Shown one piece after another: positions 39,461 through 51,524 of a stretch of DNA of 64,000 nucleotides. Made by a program: the position numbers and the translations under genes. Within the stretch, counting starts at the first letter, position 1, and each line of letters opens with the position of its first letter. The notes below the pieces were generated by a model. That model saw only the letters and a program-made list of their open reading frames with translations, was not told the origin of the DNA and searched no databases. The DNA is from Certhia americana (Eukaryota > Chordata > Aves > Passeriformes > Certhiidae), in NCBI GenBank assembly GCA_018697195.1, contig CM031873.1, positions 2,826,944 through 2,890,943 of the forward strand, in the 5' to 3' direction.

Positions 39461-39791
39461 GTGAGGGACCTGCCACCACAACCAGCTCCAGGCCACAGTG
39501 TGAGATCTGCCACCACAACCAGCTCCAGGCTACAGTGAGGGACCTGCCACCAAAACCAGCTCCAGGCCACCAGTGAGAAACCTGCCATCACAACCAGCTC
39601 CAGGCCACCAGTGTGAGGGACCTGCCATCACAACCAGGCCACCAGTGTGAGACCTGCCACCACAACCAGCTCCAGACCACCAGTAAGAGACCTGCCACCA
39701 AAACCAGCTCCAGGTCATCAATGTGAGGGACCTTCCACCACAACCAGCTCCAGGTCATCAATGTGAGGGACCTGCCACCACAACCAGCTCC
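39461..39791 (+). repeat. Minisatellite, about 8.7 units of 34-40 bp
   Basis: Units begin near 39463, 39502, 39537, 39575, 39615, 39649, 39687, 39725 and 39765. The core is CCTGCCACCACAACCAGCTC followed by CAGGYCAYCARTGTGAGGGA. Unit length varies from 34 to 40 bp through small indels at the CCACCAGTGT and GAGGGAC junctions. Neighbouring units 7 and 8 share the variant GGTCATCAATGT, implying recent local duplication. The period is not a multiple of three, and the Trp/Gly-rich minus-strand frames through it are repeat artefacts. Confidence 0.95.
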
Positions 39792-42700
39792 TGTGCTTCC
39801 ATTGCACCTGGAGGGCTGAGCTGGGCTCAACTTCCAGCACCACCACCCTCAATGGCTTTAGCAGTAAATAAACAGGATAAACACGAGGAAAGGGAGGCTC
39901 AGAGAGAGGAAACAACTTGTCCCTGAGTCACCGACAGCTAGAACAGATTGCAGATCTCCTCCTCCAGACCTGCTCTGCTTTCCTGCCTGGGATTGTTGTT
40001 CTGTGGCTGTGTCGCCTTCTCCCAGCCTCCCCCCCAAGCACAATTTCACTCCCCCCTTCTCCCCAGCACTGAAATATCTAAGCAGCAAGCCCAGGGTTGG
40101 TGGTCCAGTAAGAAATGCAAGGAAGGAGGCAACCTCTCTCCTGGGACCAGACTAGGTGGCCCTTTTTTAGTTCATGAGGAAATCAAGGGGAAAAAATGAA
40201 AATAAAAAGAGAAGGAAAATATCCATGTCCAAAGCTTGTTTTTTTCTCAGCAACTCCAATTGTTTCTGCTTCCTAATAAATCATGTAGGCCAGGGACAAC
40301 CAATCTGCACAGCATTATTATTGTCTCAATACATTTGTTGAAAGAAAAATAACACTGCGGCTTTGCTAAAGCAGACAGGATCTGCTTTTCCAAAAGGTTT
40401 GTTGATATTAGCCCACAGTCTTGTTGGGCTCCATGTATACTCTGGACTGAAAGAGCTTTGCTGCATTCCCATCTCTAAGATACAGAGAGTCACCAAACCT
40501 AAATATTACCCTGAGCAGCTGAGACCTCCAAAGGTCTTTCTTTGTTTTGCTCCACACTCTGTTTCCCATTAACTCTTCAGCAGCATTTGTGTGCCTCAGA
40601 CTCGCAGAACCCAGGGCTGAACTTGGCTCCAGGCTGAACTATCTCACATCCATCTAAACAGCAGCAAGTTTGCAACCTGCAGGATTTACTCCAGAAGATT
40701 TTCCACTGGATGTAAGCAGCACAACTTTCCCCCCTTCCAGGGGCCAAGGGGGGCAGCTCCTGCCCTGTCTGGTGGATAAGCAGCGCTTTGGTACGTGGTC
40801 ATATCAGCAAGTTATTGCCATCAAACACCCCCAGGAAGGGATTTTCAGTCAACCCACGTTAAAGAGCTGCAGGTTCTGCTCCCTACCACCCCAGTCCTCT
40901 GGGGATGACTGTAGCTCCTCATGATGCTTTGGAGTGGCTACTTAGAGCAGAGACTAGACAAGGTTAAGGGAAAAATTATTAAGGAATAATAAATGTGGGT
41001 ATTTATTAAAGGCTTGCAATAGATGCACCTTGAGAAGTGCAAAAGCCTCCCAAAGCTGCAGCCAAGATGGACAACAGTCATGAGTTTTTCAGACAGAAAT
41101 AAGTTTGGTCCATTTACATATCAGGGGTCAATCCTCCAGTTACAGCTTCAGGTAATGAAGTCATATTTCCCCAGATATCTTGTCCCCAATTCACTTTTGT
41201 TTGTACTTCTCAGGGCCTGAGGCTGTAGGGTGCCATTGAGTTTCAGGCCCAGAGGAATTGCTTTGTCTGATCAAAACGTGAAGACAGTTAATTAACACTT
41301 TATATGGAGTTTAGAGTTATGCACCAATGCAGTGCAGGATTTGAAAAATATAAAGGCTAAAACCTTAAGGCATCATTCACAGCTAAAAAGATCAGCATAC
41401 TGTATGGACAGACCATGTGCTTAAATCTGCAGTGTTTAAAGAAATCCAGAGCAGGGGCCATCAGCACCCTTGTGCTTGTCCTTGGTGTCCCCAAGAGAAG
41501 CAAGAAGTTGGACTGGGTGCAGAGAGCAACACCCTGGGGCCAGTGGTGTGCCCTTTTCTACCCATGCTCCACTTGTGCTATTGCTTATTTCTGAATAAGA
41601 ATCAGCCTGGATTTTTCTGACTTTTTTTCTTTCCACAGTACATGGAAACCAGGAGAGTTCTCCAGCATACCCAGAAGGATCCAGCCAGGAAATATTAAGA
41701 GCAGCCTCAGCTTCCATGGGGACAAGGATGTATTCACCCCATGAAGTATGTCCACAGTGGGAAGGCCATGGGATGCACAGCACAGACCCTCTGAACCAGC
41801 CTCACAGTGCTTTGGAATCAGGTTACCTGAACCCAAGGGAGTCTGATAAGCAGAGATGAAATGCCTGAGTGAAGCTCACCCACAGCCCAGCCCTGCCTGC
41901 CAGGAAGGGACACGTTGTCAATGGGAGTCCCAAAAAAGCCTTGGGTGAGCAGCCACAGGGAGACCAGGCAGGGCACATCAGCCCAGGTGTGTCTGCTCAC
42001 ACCCACAGCAGGGTGATCCCAGCCTGGAGATGTGGAAAGAAGGAAACACTGAGGCAAAAGAGCCAACAACAGCGAGTGCTGCCCCAAGCAGAGGCACCCA
42101 TCAGCGCTGCACCTTGTGGCAGTCACTGACCATCTCTGTAGCCACTGAACAGTGTCACAGCAGATAAAATTTGCCCCCTGACACTCCCAAGTGTCAGACA
42201 TTCTGATACCTTTGGCTTTGATGGAAATGATAATTTGATGTTGAATGCTAAGCCAAGCCAACGTTGGGTTTGGAAGTTGAACCAACACAGAGGGGACTTT
42301 TCCACCCAGCTTCACTTCTGCTGCCTCTGCAGCAGTTCCCCATAGCCAGGCTGCTTACACAGGGCTTGCTTAACATCATCACCCATTCCTGCTCTGACAG
42401 GGCCCTGCAGCGTGAAGGAGGAAGGAAAGGGCATGTGGTGTCACAAGGGAGATAAGGCAGGGAGCAAAAACAACCCTGCAAAGGTGGGCAGACACAGCTG
42501 GCCTGACTCAGGGCTGAGCCCATTCCCTTCAGAAGGGGGAAGAAGCCAAGTGAAATAAAGGACAAGGTTTAGCTAAGGTTTGGCCACTTCAAAATGTGTT
42601 TTTAAGCATGATCAATAGATTTACTAGATCCTCTGACTCTCAGGAGACAGTCCTGCAGTGTTTACACCCATGGCATAAGGAGGCATTTGCAGCCATGGGT

Positions 42701-43505
42701 AAGTAACAGGCACTTGAATTGACAAGCCCAGACAGGGCCATATCTCCACAGACCCACTGGCTGAAATCAGCTCCAGCCTTCCTTGCCCAAACTCCACCAT
42801 TCATCCCCACCTCACCAGTATCCAGGCTGGGATGTTCCTGTGACACCCCGAAGCACTGATGAAAATTCAGATTAAAACATCCTCTGTGGGATTGAAAAGA
42901 AAAAAGAAAACTGTTGCAGGGCAGCAACATTTGTGGGGGATTCTGAAAACATTTTTTTCCCATCCTGGGAAAGACTTTTTTGCATTTGGGGCACAATAAT
43001 AGGCAGATAGGATTTCTCTGGAATAAGCAGATTAAGAACAACTCAAGGAAGGGTGGTAACACTGCACAGTCAGAAGGAAAAAGCCCCAGGGCAAGGCAAG
43101 TTTGGCTCAGCTGCCCCAGACAACTACCACAGGGCCTGAGCTGCAGCCACTCTGCTTATCAGCAGTGCAATGATTTTGTGTCCATGCTGAAATCTGCTCC
43201 CGAGATGGGCCCATGCCTGAATTCCCTCCTCCCTTCAGCCAACAATGCACAGGCAAACTATGTAACCAGCACTCCGTCCAGCCCCTCCAGCTCTCCAAGA
43301 ACAGCCACCACCCACATGTCAATGAGAGATGTGTTTGTTTGTGTCTCACTCAAGTCCCCGTTTGTCCTCTCTAAAAACCACGGAGTAATCCAGCCCCAGG
43401 GCAGGCTCCAGCCTGGCACAGCACCAGAGCAGAGTGGGGGGTGCCCGAGACCTTCCCCACACCACTGCCTTTAAAAACAACTCTGGGCTGAGGTGACTGA
43501 ACTCA

Positions 43506-43542
43506 TTTTTTTTAATTATTATTATTATTATTATTATTTTTT
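43506..43542 (+). repeat. (TTA)n microsatellite flanked by T-runs
   Basis: About eight ATT/TTA units between two T-runs. A simple microsatellite. Confidence 0.93.
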
Positions 43543-45600
43543 CCTCTCCAGGCAAATATAGGCTCTGCACAAACCAGTCTGACTCCAACTCAATCTGGCA
43601 CTTCCCAAAGGAACTGGAGGAACCGGTTGGTGATGGGGCAACCCCTCCACAGCCACCATGGTGCCTGGGTGGGCACCTGTCCCAGCCCCCACACCCACAG
43701 AGATGGCAGTGACATCCACCTCCATCACCTCAGCCATTTCTGTAAGGAGTTTCATCAGGTTTCCAAGCAGTCAACAATGCCCTCACCTCTGTATGTGGCA
43801 GCAGGGCTCTCCTTCCAGCTTGGCCCAAAGCCCTTCTCTCTCAGCTCATTCCAAGTGGGACAAACATGTTTATCACAGGAGCAGTCAGGACCAAGCAGGA
43901 TTTGGCCTCATGGCTCCATTTTTCCATATGGAGAGGAACCTACCAGGCTGCTGGAAGCATCAGGGAAGAGCCACCTCCCTTTCAGGACAACACAGAATTG
44001 GCAGCAAAGCCAGTTCAATCCTCATTACTCACACGAGATGCTCCTCACATCCCAGCTGAGCACTCAGAACTGTTAGAAACTGTTAGCACTTAGAACTCTG
44101 GCTGCAGAGGGCAGAGCCCAGTCCCTGGTGCTGGGACAACCTCCATGGTGTGTTTTCCACCCCAGAAGCTCAGCCTCACCCAGCCTCCACCAGAGCAGGG
44201 AGTGTGCTGACACAGGCATGAGTAATACCATGAAATAACACTCCAGTAAGGCTGAAGGAAGAGCCTCCCTGCCCCAGTCCAGCCCTGCATTGGGGGGCAC
44301 AGCAGCAGAAGCAGCCCTGCTGCAGCACACATTCACCCCAGGAACCAGCCCAGGCTGAGCAGCACGTGCTCCCCAGCAGGAGTACAAAACACACCCAGAA
44401 ACAGTCCTGAAGCTCTTACTGAACTTCTTGGCTCTTGCCCCAAAACAGTCAAGGCGTGACTCTCCCAAAACCAAGTAGTGCTGACTCCTGCTGCACTGCT
44501 ACGGCCTCTGAGCCCCAGGAGATGCCTCTGGTTTTCAGAGGAGCCAGGAAAAGGCAAAGCAGCTGAGTCAGCACCCAGCCCAGGGGAGAAAGCCCTGAGT
44601 CAGCTCTGTTTCCAGCACAAGTGGACACTCCTCCTCTCCTCTCCCCTCTCAGCACTGCTGGCAGCTCCATCCATGCCCTGGCAGCCCCACTCAGCTGCAC
44701 ACACAGAGCACACGAGCGAGGCTTAGCAGGCTGGAGACCTCAGACACAGGAGCAGCTACTGCTCAGGGCCAGTTAACTCCATGCAAGGACCAAGGGGTCA
44801 CCCAAAACCTTCTGGAAAACCTCACAGCAACAGAGCAAGGCTACAAGGAGAGCTGTGGGATGGGTTACAGAGCACCCGCGTCTTGCAGAAGTTGAACTCA
44901 ACGCCCTTCAGCTGGGGAATGGAGGCAAGGGGGGGCCCCAGCTGAAGCCCCCCAGCTGCAGTCACTGCTGGTGCTCTCATTTTTGTGGCTCAGGGCCTTG
45001 ACAGGCACTCAGCGTCCCAGGAATGGGCTGTCTGCCTCTTCAGAACCCTCTGAACTGGGCCCACCTGAGGCTCAGCAGATCTCCATGCCTGCAAAGCCTG
45101 CCTGCCACAGCTTCCTCGTTGTGTTTGGAAGTTCTGCACCCCCTTTGCTGAGCAGAGGGAAAGGAATAACAGATGAGACAAATTTCTTTAAACAAGGTGA
45201 GATTGAAATAACTACTGAAAATTTCCTTTGTCTCCCCAACACTCTCAGAGCTCTAGCTGAGGTTGTCCCTGGATGCTCCTGCCCCAAATGAGTGAGCAGC
45301 CAGGCGCTGGCCATAGCAACCACCATGTACTGGTGTCAGTGGGTGCTTGCTGGTGGCTGGTGTGTTTCCAGCCTTTGCTCAGCTCCAGCACAAAGCCTGG
45401 GAGAACCACTGAGGAAGGACACAAAGCAGAAATCCTCTTCAGCCTTGGCTAGAGATTTCCAAATGCTGACTGGGGCAAAATCAAGGCATTTGGGTGATTT
45501 TGAGATAGGTGGTTGTGACACTCCAAAATGAGTTTCACTGGGCTGGGGTTTTTTCATTGTCACCAGGCATCTCATTTTTGGTAAGGGAGGAAGAAAGGGA

Positions 45601-45621
45601 GAGGAGGAGGAGGAGGAGGAA
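45601..45621 (+). repeat. (GAG)n microsatellite
   Basis: Seven GAG-type trinucleotide units within a purine-rich stretch. Confidence 0.9.
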
Positions 45622-46579
45622 GTGAGTGGTCACAGTTATTCATTGGATCCCCTCAGTGTCTCTCAGCGAGGCTCTGAGGTCAGGACTGATGGCGAAGGAG
45701 AAAGGATTTTCTGGAGAAGGCTCCTTCTTTATCAACCATGCCAGAGTTAGGCCAGCTGGTCCTCACTGGAAGGAGGTTCAAAGTCAGGTGAAGGGGACTG
45801 CCCCTGCAGCAGAAAGGGGAATCATTTCTGCTAAGCTGAAAAGGAGAAACTTGATTCTTCTCCCTCGCCAGCAGCCCCATCCTCCAGGCCTGAATTTTGC
45901 TGCTGTCAAGACATTTCTTTGTTTTGGCTCTGTATTACTCCTAACCACTCTCAGAGACTTACACATAGCTCCCTCCTGATGTTTTTCTGGTTTATTTCTC
46001 AACCAATTTGGTTTTCAATTTGCTGTCTCCTAGAACAGCTGGTCCCAATATTGCTAACGTTATTTACCACTTAACCAGCATCTCTGACACGCATCACCAA
46101 GAGCCTTTTCCAGTTCCACAAATAAGGATGGCCTAATGAAGTTTACGATGAGCAGGAGAGCTCCTGTCTGCCTCGGAGGTGTTGCACCACATCAGCTGGT
46201 CAGGCTTGGAGCTCATACAAGCCCTATCACACTTCAAAGGCCTGGTTTGCAGGGAACACCTGCTGCATTGCACCACAGGCACGTCCCTGGCTGCCCAACC
46301 TCCTCCCCGGGTGTGAACACCCCAGGATGCTCAGAGGAGCTTGCTGCAAGAGCCAGATCACATCTCCTGCCTCCTGCCGGGCTGACTCACTTCCAGTCAC
46401 AGCCTTTCCCCTCTCAAGCACTGTCGGAGTCTAGAACACTCCTCTGACTGTCCTGGGTGATTCCAGACCCGGACAGGGGGCTGGGAAACCTTGGCAAAGA
46501 GTCAAAAACTCCTGTGCCTTCGATTTTAGCCCTTGGGAGAAATTACCACCTCTGTGTGAGGATTTACAAACCATGAGTT

Positions 46580-47000
46580 TAAGCAGGGTGATAGTTAGTT
46601 AGTCACAGGGTGAAAAATAGATTTATAGAGATTTTAGACTGATAAGCAGAAAAACACAATATGGAGTCCCCACGTGGCTTTGGGACTTCTTCCTTCATCA
46701 CCTCCTCCATTTTCTGCCGTGGCATGGGCATCTTTGGTTGGTTTAGAGTAGAGTCTGACTTCCTAACATGAAAGATAGGTACTGGGAATCTTTTAGTATA
46801 AAGATGCTCATCACCTTTGGGGCGGTGTTATTCGCCATGAACTGACCTGCTGAATGGATCTCTGTGGGTCAGGGAAGAAAATGTAGAGATAAGAGAGAAT
46901 AAACAACCTTGAAAAAGCAGAGGAGATGGCTCTTGGTCTTTCCTTTGATCTCGGTGCTGGGCAAAAAGACTTTTGCATTCTCGGGAAGAACAAAAACACA
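46580..47000 (+). mobile_element. Solo-LTR-like endogenous retrovirus fragment B
   Basis: This fragment shares its order of motifs with fragment A. There is a CACAGGGTGAAAAATAGATT block, then GGACTTCTTCCTTCATCACC, then a CTCCTCCATTTTCTGC block, and about 180 bp later GAGAATAAACAACCTTG. It is in the same orientation. The middle segment differs, so the two are diverged members of one family or of related families. No gag, pol or env-like frame is adjacent. Boundaries are approximate. Confidence 0.5.
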
Positions 47001-49954
47001 CAGAAACCATAGAGAGCATCACAGCACCAAGGTCTGGGCTGAAGAGATCACCAGTGCTGGTGTCCAAGGTTCAAACAGCTTGGCTATTGTTTAGCTTGAA
47101 TGTGGCCAAAGCATTCCCACCCATCCCAGAGCCCATTTGTGTCCTTGGATGAGGTCCTCAGTCCCACAGAGAACCAGGCCACAGCATGTCCCAGCACAGG
47201 GATAAATCAGGGCAGTGCCTCCTCCAGAAAGGGTTGAGCCATGCTGATGGAAAGTACTTTTATCAGGAGGAGACAGCAGCAGGCTGGAGCTAAAGCAACG
47301 CCTGATGCTTCCCAGAAGGAAAACTGGGATCACCCATGGGAGTGAGACAGCAGAGCTGGGGAAAGGTGGCAACACCAGCAAAGAGTTTGATGAAAAGGTA
47401 CCTACAGGCAGCTCTGATCTTACAGCCAGCTGGCCTGAGGGTGGCCTGGGACATCACTGGGGACAAACTGCGAGGATCACACCTCCCTGCAGCCTGCAAG
47501 AAGCAAAGTATATCAGTTCAGCCTGTTCTTCCTGAATGGGAAGCAAACAGGTGATTTCATCATATTCCTCTGGCCTGGCTGTCAGCAAACCAAGCACAGT
47601 GACCCTGCTTGCCTCCATGTAGGCACTGAAGTTGTGTTGTTTCAAGAAGAGATGACCCTGTCCCCCCAAAGGATGAAGAAGTTTTCCCCCAGTCATGCAG
47701 CATCTGATAACAGACCCTGCAGACACCCACACGAGTTTCCCAACTCACCTATTTGTCACCACAGCAAGCTCTGCATGGCTCATACCTGGGAGGTGATTTA
47801 GTTTACCAGTGGGCTCATGGAAAGTCAGAGAAATTGAGGGTTACCATGGAAAATGTTTCCACCAATACAAACCACACACCCGCCAGAGTTCAGACACAAG
47901 AACACAGCACGTGCCTTGTGCCTATTTACGGGTAGCATTGCCCAACTGGAGGGGGCTCTTACAGAGGCAATTCAAGTTCATTAGTTCTGCTTCCTAAGGA
48001 ACAGATAAGTCAGCCTGCTGCTCTTAAGAGGAACTCAATTATGCTAATTAGGTGCCAAGAGGAAGCCCTTCATCTTCAGAGAGCTGCAGTGGTAGGAAGA
48101 GCAATGCTTTGCAAGCACCTGCTCCACCTCTGTCCTGAGTCACCTTCAGCCAAGGTCTTTCATTAGGTGGCAACAAGCATGTCCTCACATGGCACTGCAT
48201 CAATATGTCATTTGCTTCTCATTCCAGAGTGGAGTCAGCACATTTGAGCAAAGACAGTCATTTTTAATCCATCCTTTCCATCCCTGCTGCCAGACAAGCC
48301 AAGCTATAATCATGCTTCAAAGGCTTAAGGCTGAGCATTTGGGAACTGGATTTTAGGGCAGTTGGTGAAATTCCTGTGTTAACCTCCCTCTGCACAAAGC
48401 ACAGGGTGCAAAGGGTACTTTTAAAAAAAAAAAGTCTACCAACAACTTAAACTGCCATAAAAATTGAACTGCAGCCAAAGGTGGAGCTCCAGGGCCAGAG
48501 CCTCCCCAACTGTTTGTATTTTGCTTGCACTGTCCTCATAAAATACTGGCTGAACACTTAATTCAGCCTCTTCCCTTTGCTCCCACAGCCTTGCAGAGGA
48601 AGATGAGAGTGGGCAGGTTGGAGACCATTCCAGGAACATATTGTTCTTCCCTTCTCATCCTGCCAGCAGTCACTCTGTGCTGGAAAAAGCTCATGAAACA
48701 CAAGAGGAGAGGTGAGGTGAGGAACAGGGCTTCTGAAACACCCACTCAGCTGTGCTTGTGAGTTACCTCAGTGCTAAATCACATTTTTTAAAGTCTGAAA
48801 AAGGCTGGGTTGAGATCCCCAATGTCGAGCAAGCTTTAGAGAGGGGTTGGAGTGAACCATTTTACCCCTCTACTGGTCCTGGCCCATTTCTCTTAAAATT
48901 TCAAGTAGGCTGGAGGGAACCTTGGGCCACACAGAATGGGGTGCTGGGTTTGGGGCTTTGGCTTGCAGGAGGCTGAAAATCATCTGGGGTCAAAGCAGCA
49001 AATAGGTGGGTGCTAGATTGGGTTTAGAGGTCTTTGCAGAAATAGTTACAGTGCCCTGGAACCTTAACACAGCTAAAAGAAACTCTTCTTCTCCCACTGG
49101 CCCACAGAATGAATCCTGCTGAGAGGAGTTCACAGAAACACTTGCAGAGGGATTTTGGTTTCACTTCAGGCCAGTGTTTCGGTTTTTACTGGGGCTTTTA
49201 CCCCTGAAAAAGGTCATGGGACATCACCTTACCATCCATCTCAGAACTTCCTGCAGCCACCCAAGACCATCCCCTGAGCTGCCCTCCCCAAACCTCAGAA
49301 CCAAGTTACATGAAGGAGAGGTGAGGGCTCCGGTAGAAAGCGACACCAAATAGAAACTTTTTATTTAAGGAACCTGATGGCCTAAAATAAAAGTTGGAGC
49401 AGTGGAGAATGCTGAAGAATGAAGATGGGCAAGAGATTAAAATCCTTGTGAAGGCACCATCAGTGATACATTGAAGGCTGTGGGGAACAGCAGGACTGAA
49501 CAGAGAGGAGAGCTCCCGTCCCTCCTCTGGGACAGTGCCTGCAAAGGTGGCACACCCTGGTTCAAGCATTTATTTTTCACAAGGTGGCCTGGTCATGTCC
49601 CCCTGGACTCACAGGCATGAACAGTCACCCCATGCCAAGCTACCAGCCAGCAAACTTAAAAGCTTCAAGCTACACATGAAGGGGCAGCCTGCCTTTGGAG
49701 CCAGTCCCAAAATAGCCCCACTGGCATCAGAGAGAAGAACACTTAAAGGCTGGCCTGCACACATGTCTAAAAATCTCCAAAAATAGCTCTTGCTTCCCCT
49801 TTGAAAAACACTGTGGTTCCCAACGCCTCACAGGAACACTGGTTCTGCTCAGAGAAGCCACAAAATAAGCGAGCAGCCCAGAACTGATCTATGAGCACAT
49901 CTGGACTAGCTGAGATCAGCCTTAAGAAGAAAAAAAAAAAATATTTTAAACAGC
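47001..49954. other. Non-coding flank just downstream of METRNL
   Basis: No gene seen. A minus-strand AATAAA near 49358 could serve a longer METRNL transcript. An AT-rich segment at about 47990-48060 (ATTATGCTAATTAGG) has homeodomain-site-like TAAT cores, which is suggestive only. Confidence 0.5.
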
Positions 49955-49974
49955 ACATGTCAAATCCAGGGACC

Positions 49975-49980
49975 TTTATT
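49975..49980 (-). terminator. METRNL: Candidate METRNL poly(A) signal
   Basis: AATAAA on the minus strand, about 615 nt after the METRNL stop codon. It is followed within 10-50 nt by GT-rich and T-rich sequence, the usual context of a vertebrate cleavage/polyadenylation site. A second AATAAA at 50305-50300 lies closer to the stop but has a weaker downstream context. Confidence 0.45.
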
Positions 49981-50299
49981 TCTCTGGAATGGAAAGAATT
50001 TGCTAGCCTGGACAAAAAATTGCAGGCAGCAATTGTACATTCTTTCAAACAAAAAAAAAAAAAAACAACACACACACGTAAGAGTTTGGCTCCATAAATT
50101 TCTGTCATAAGAAACAACTTTGAATTGTACACCAAGCTTTTTACAAAGCATCAATGTTAAGATGTTTTACCGTGCTCTATCACATTCTTGGTCATTTATA
50201 CAGAATACGCCATACCAAATGCTACATCAGCTTAAGACATTTTTAAAAATTAGTATTAAAAAGATACAAAGGCATCTTGGCTTTCATTTGGGTTTTTCT

Positions 50300-50305
50300 T
50301 TTATT
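50300..50305 (-). terminator. METRNL: Alternative proximal poly(A) signal candidate
   Basis: AATAAA on the minus strand about 290 nt after the METRNL stop. The sequence below it is not clearly GT- or T-rich, so it may be unused or give a short isoform. Confidence 0.3.
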
Positions 50306-50592
50306 AAGACATGGGAGTTTTTCTTTGTTTGTTTTCCTAAGGAAGTCACTAAAAAAATATAATAACTTAATTCATAAGGACAAGATTGGTTAAAAATCCA
50401 GCCTTTCTTGCTTGGCAGCCCTCTGAGCTCGTACCTCTGTTGCTTCCATGAGCCTGTGAGCACCGCAGGCTGTGGGGTCTCAGCCTCAAGGTCTGTCCAG
50501 CCCCAGTTCCCAGGTTTGTTCAGAGTTTCCACTGCAGCCAGGAAATACTCCTGGCCAAATGCTAAAAGCCATCTTCAGCCAAACAGGGGGTT

Positions 50593-50909
50593 TCAATCTG
50601 GGCCAATCTCACATGGGTTCAGCCCTTTGTCTTTTGCCTCTTTGTACATCCTTTGGAAGTCTTTAAAACGAGGGGCACAGCCTAGCCTGGCCTCCCCAAA
50701 GTGCATACGTCCCGTGAAAAGGAAGTCTCCATCTCCTGGCTTCACCCCACACTCGAGCAAGGTCTTTATTTGTCCTCTCCAGTTCCCACTCTCCCCTGTC
50801 AGCTGAAAGACTTTGCTCTTCTGCCTGTACAGTTTGTTGACACCGACGTGAATGATGGATTCTTGCTCTTCTGCCTCGTTCGTTACGTTCTGAATGGAGC
50901 CTCTGATCA
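50593..50909 (-). CDS. METRNL: METRNL (meteorin-like) last coding exon, C-terminal 104 residues plus stop
   Basis: Read on the minus strand, this exon encodes 104 complete codons and a TGA stop (50593-50595). The protein contains LLECGVKPGDGDFLFTG, then MHFGEARLGCAPRFKDFQRM, and ends NPCEIGPD. From memory this closely matches the C-terminus of vertebrate METRNL, a secreted meteorin-family protein reported in adipose, muscle, skin and immune settings. The acceptor is a pyrimidine-rich tract ending CCCAG at 50914-50910. The exon therefore starts with TG, and the preceding exon supplies G to make a GTG (Val) codon, which fits the exon at 52528-52587 exactly. Three cysteines are present, as expected for a disulfide-bonded secreted protein. 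An N-V-T sequon lies near the exon start. I see no frameshift or premature stop. Assignment to METRNL rather than its paralogue METRN rests on the recalled FGEARLGCAPRFKDFQ block. Confidence 0.93.
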
Positions 50910-51524
50910 CTGGGAACAGAAAAAGATTTTAAGGATTAATTACTCAAAAACGCTCTGGAAGACCCTGGTCCAAACTCAGGCCCGTGCAATCAGGGGAACT
51001 GACTTCATTACAGCAGCCCAAGTTTTGGTCCTTTGTTATTCTGAGAGTTAAGATTACCCAGTTACCTCCAGCATATATTTGCATTTTTTATAGTTTATAT
51101 TTGTAATCTGTCCAGCAAAGGGCACCCACATATTAAATTTAAACAGAAAAATAATTACAGCAGGAAAACAGCATTAATCATGAAGAATTCTAACAAGAAG
51201 ATATGTGCTAAATTCCCCATGAACACGTACTTTCTGTTCTTCAGCCATTACAGATACAACTAATGCTAATTTCCCTTTTAAAAAGGGAAGCATGGTCAAT
51301 TAGTGAAACTTCTGGTCTTTTGTCAAGTCAACCAACACTACAGGGCAACAAGATGCATCTCCTAGATGCATCCAAATCCTTGACCTTCTGCGGTGGTTGC
51401 TGTGTCAACCTGCCCACCCCGACCCTTGGGGAAGGTGCAGACGACGTTCTGAGCTCCTCAGAACTCTCCCCATGTGCCCCACACCCTCAGATCACATTTC
51501 CGTGCTGGTGGGAGGTGCCGGTGT

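Larger units (their letters stand above)
39792..46579. other. Non-coding, no gene seen
   Basis: Contains trinucleotide microsatellites at 43506 and 45601. Frames of 130-165 codons (41818-42315, 42980-43474, 43627-44076) lack any family-like motif and overlap one another. Confidence 0.55.
49955..50592 (-). other. METRNL: Probable METRNL 3' UTR
   Basis: The sequence immediately after the METRNL stop contains no continuing frame. Two AATAAA hexamers occur on the minus strand, at 50305-50300 and 49980-49975. The second is followed by GT-rich and then long T-rich sequence (49950 down to 49928), which resembles a downstream cleavage element. I therefore favour an end near 49950-49965 and a 3' UTR of roughly 630 nt. 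A third AATAAA near 49363-49358 could support a longer isoform. The exact 3' end is an inference. Confidence 0.5.

Noticed and set aside
39461..39791. Regularly spaced repeats that could look like a CRISPR array
   Set aside because: The units are contiguous with no unique spacers, and the genome is vertebrate. It is a minisatellite.
39530..39830. Trp/Gly-rich minus-strand frames
   Set aside because: They are produced by the minisatellite, whose period is not a multiple of three.
41818..42315. 165-codon minus-strand frame
   Set aside because: Composition is that of translated non-coding GC-moderate DNA. No motif or homologue recognised.
42980..43474. 164-codon plus-strand frame
   Set aside because: No domain, and an overlapping antisense frame of 80 codons is equally open, so openness is by chance.
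48155..48180. CTCF-like core (TTAGGTGGCAAC)
   Set aside because: Only a partial match to the consensus, and matches this weak are expected by chance in 64 kb.
50701..51051. 116-codon plus-strand frame
   Set aside because: It is the antisense of the METRNL last exon and adjacent intron.
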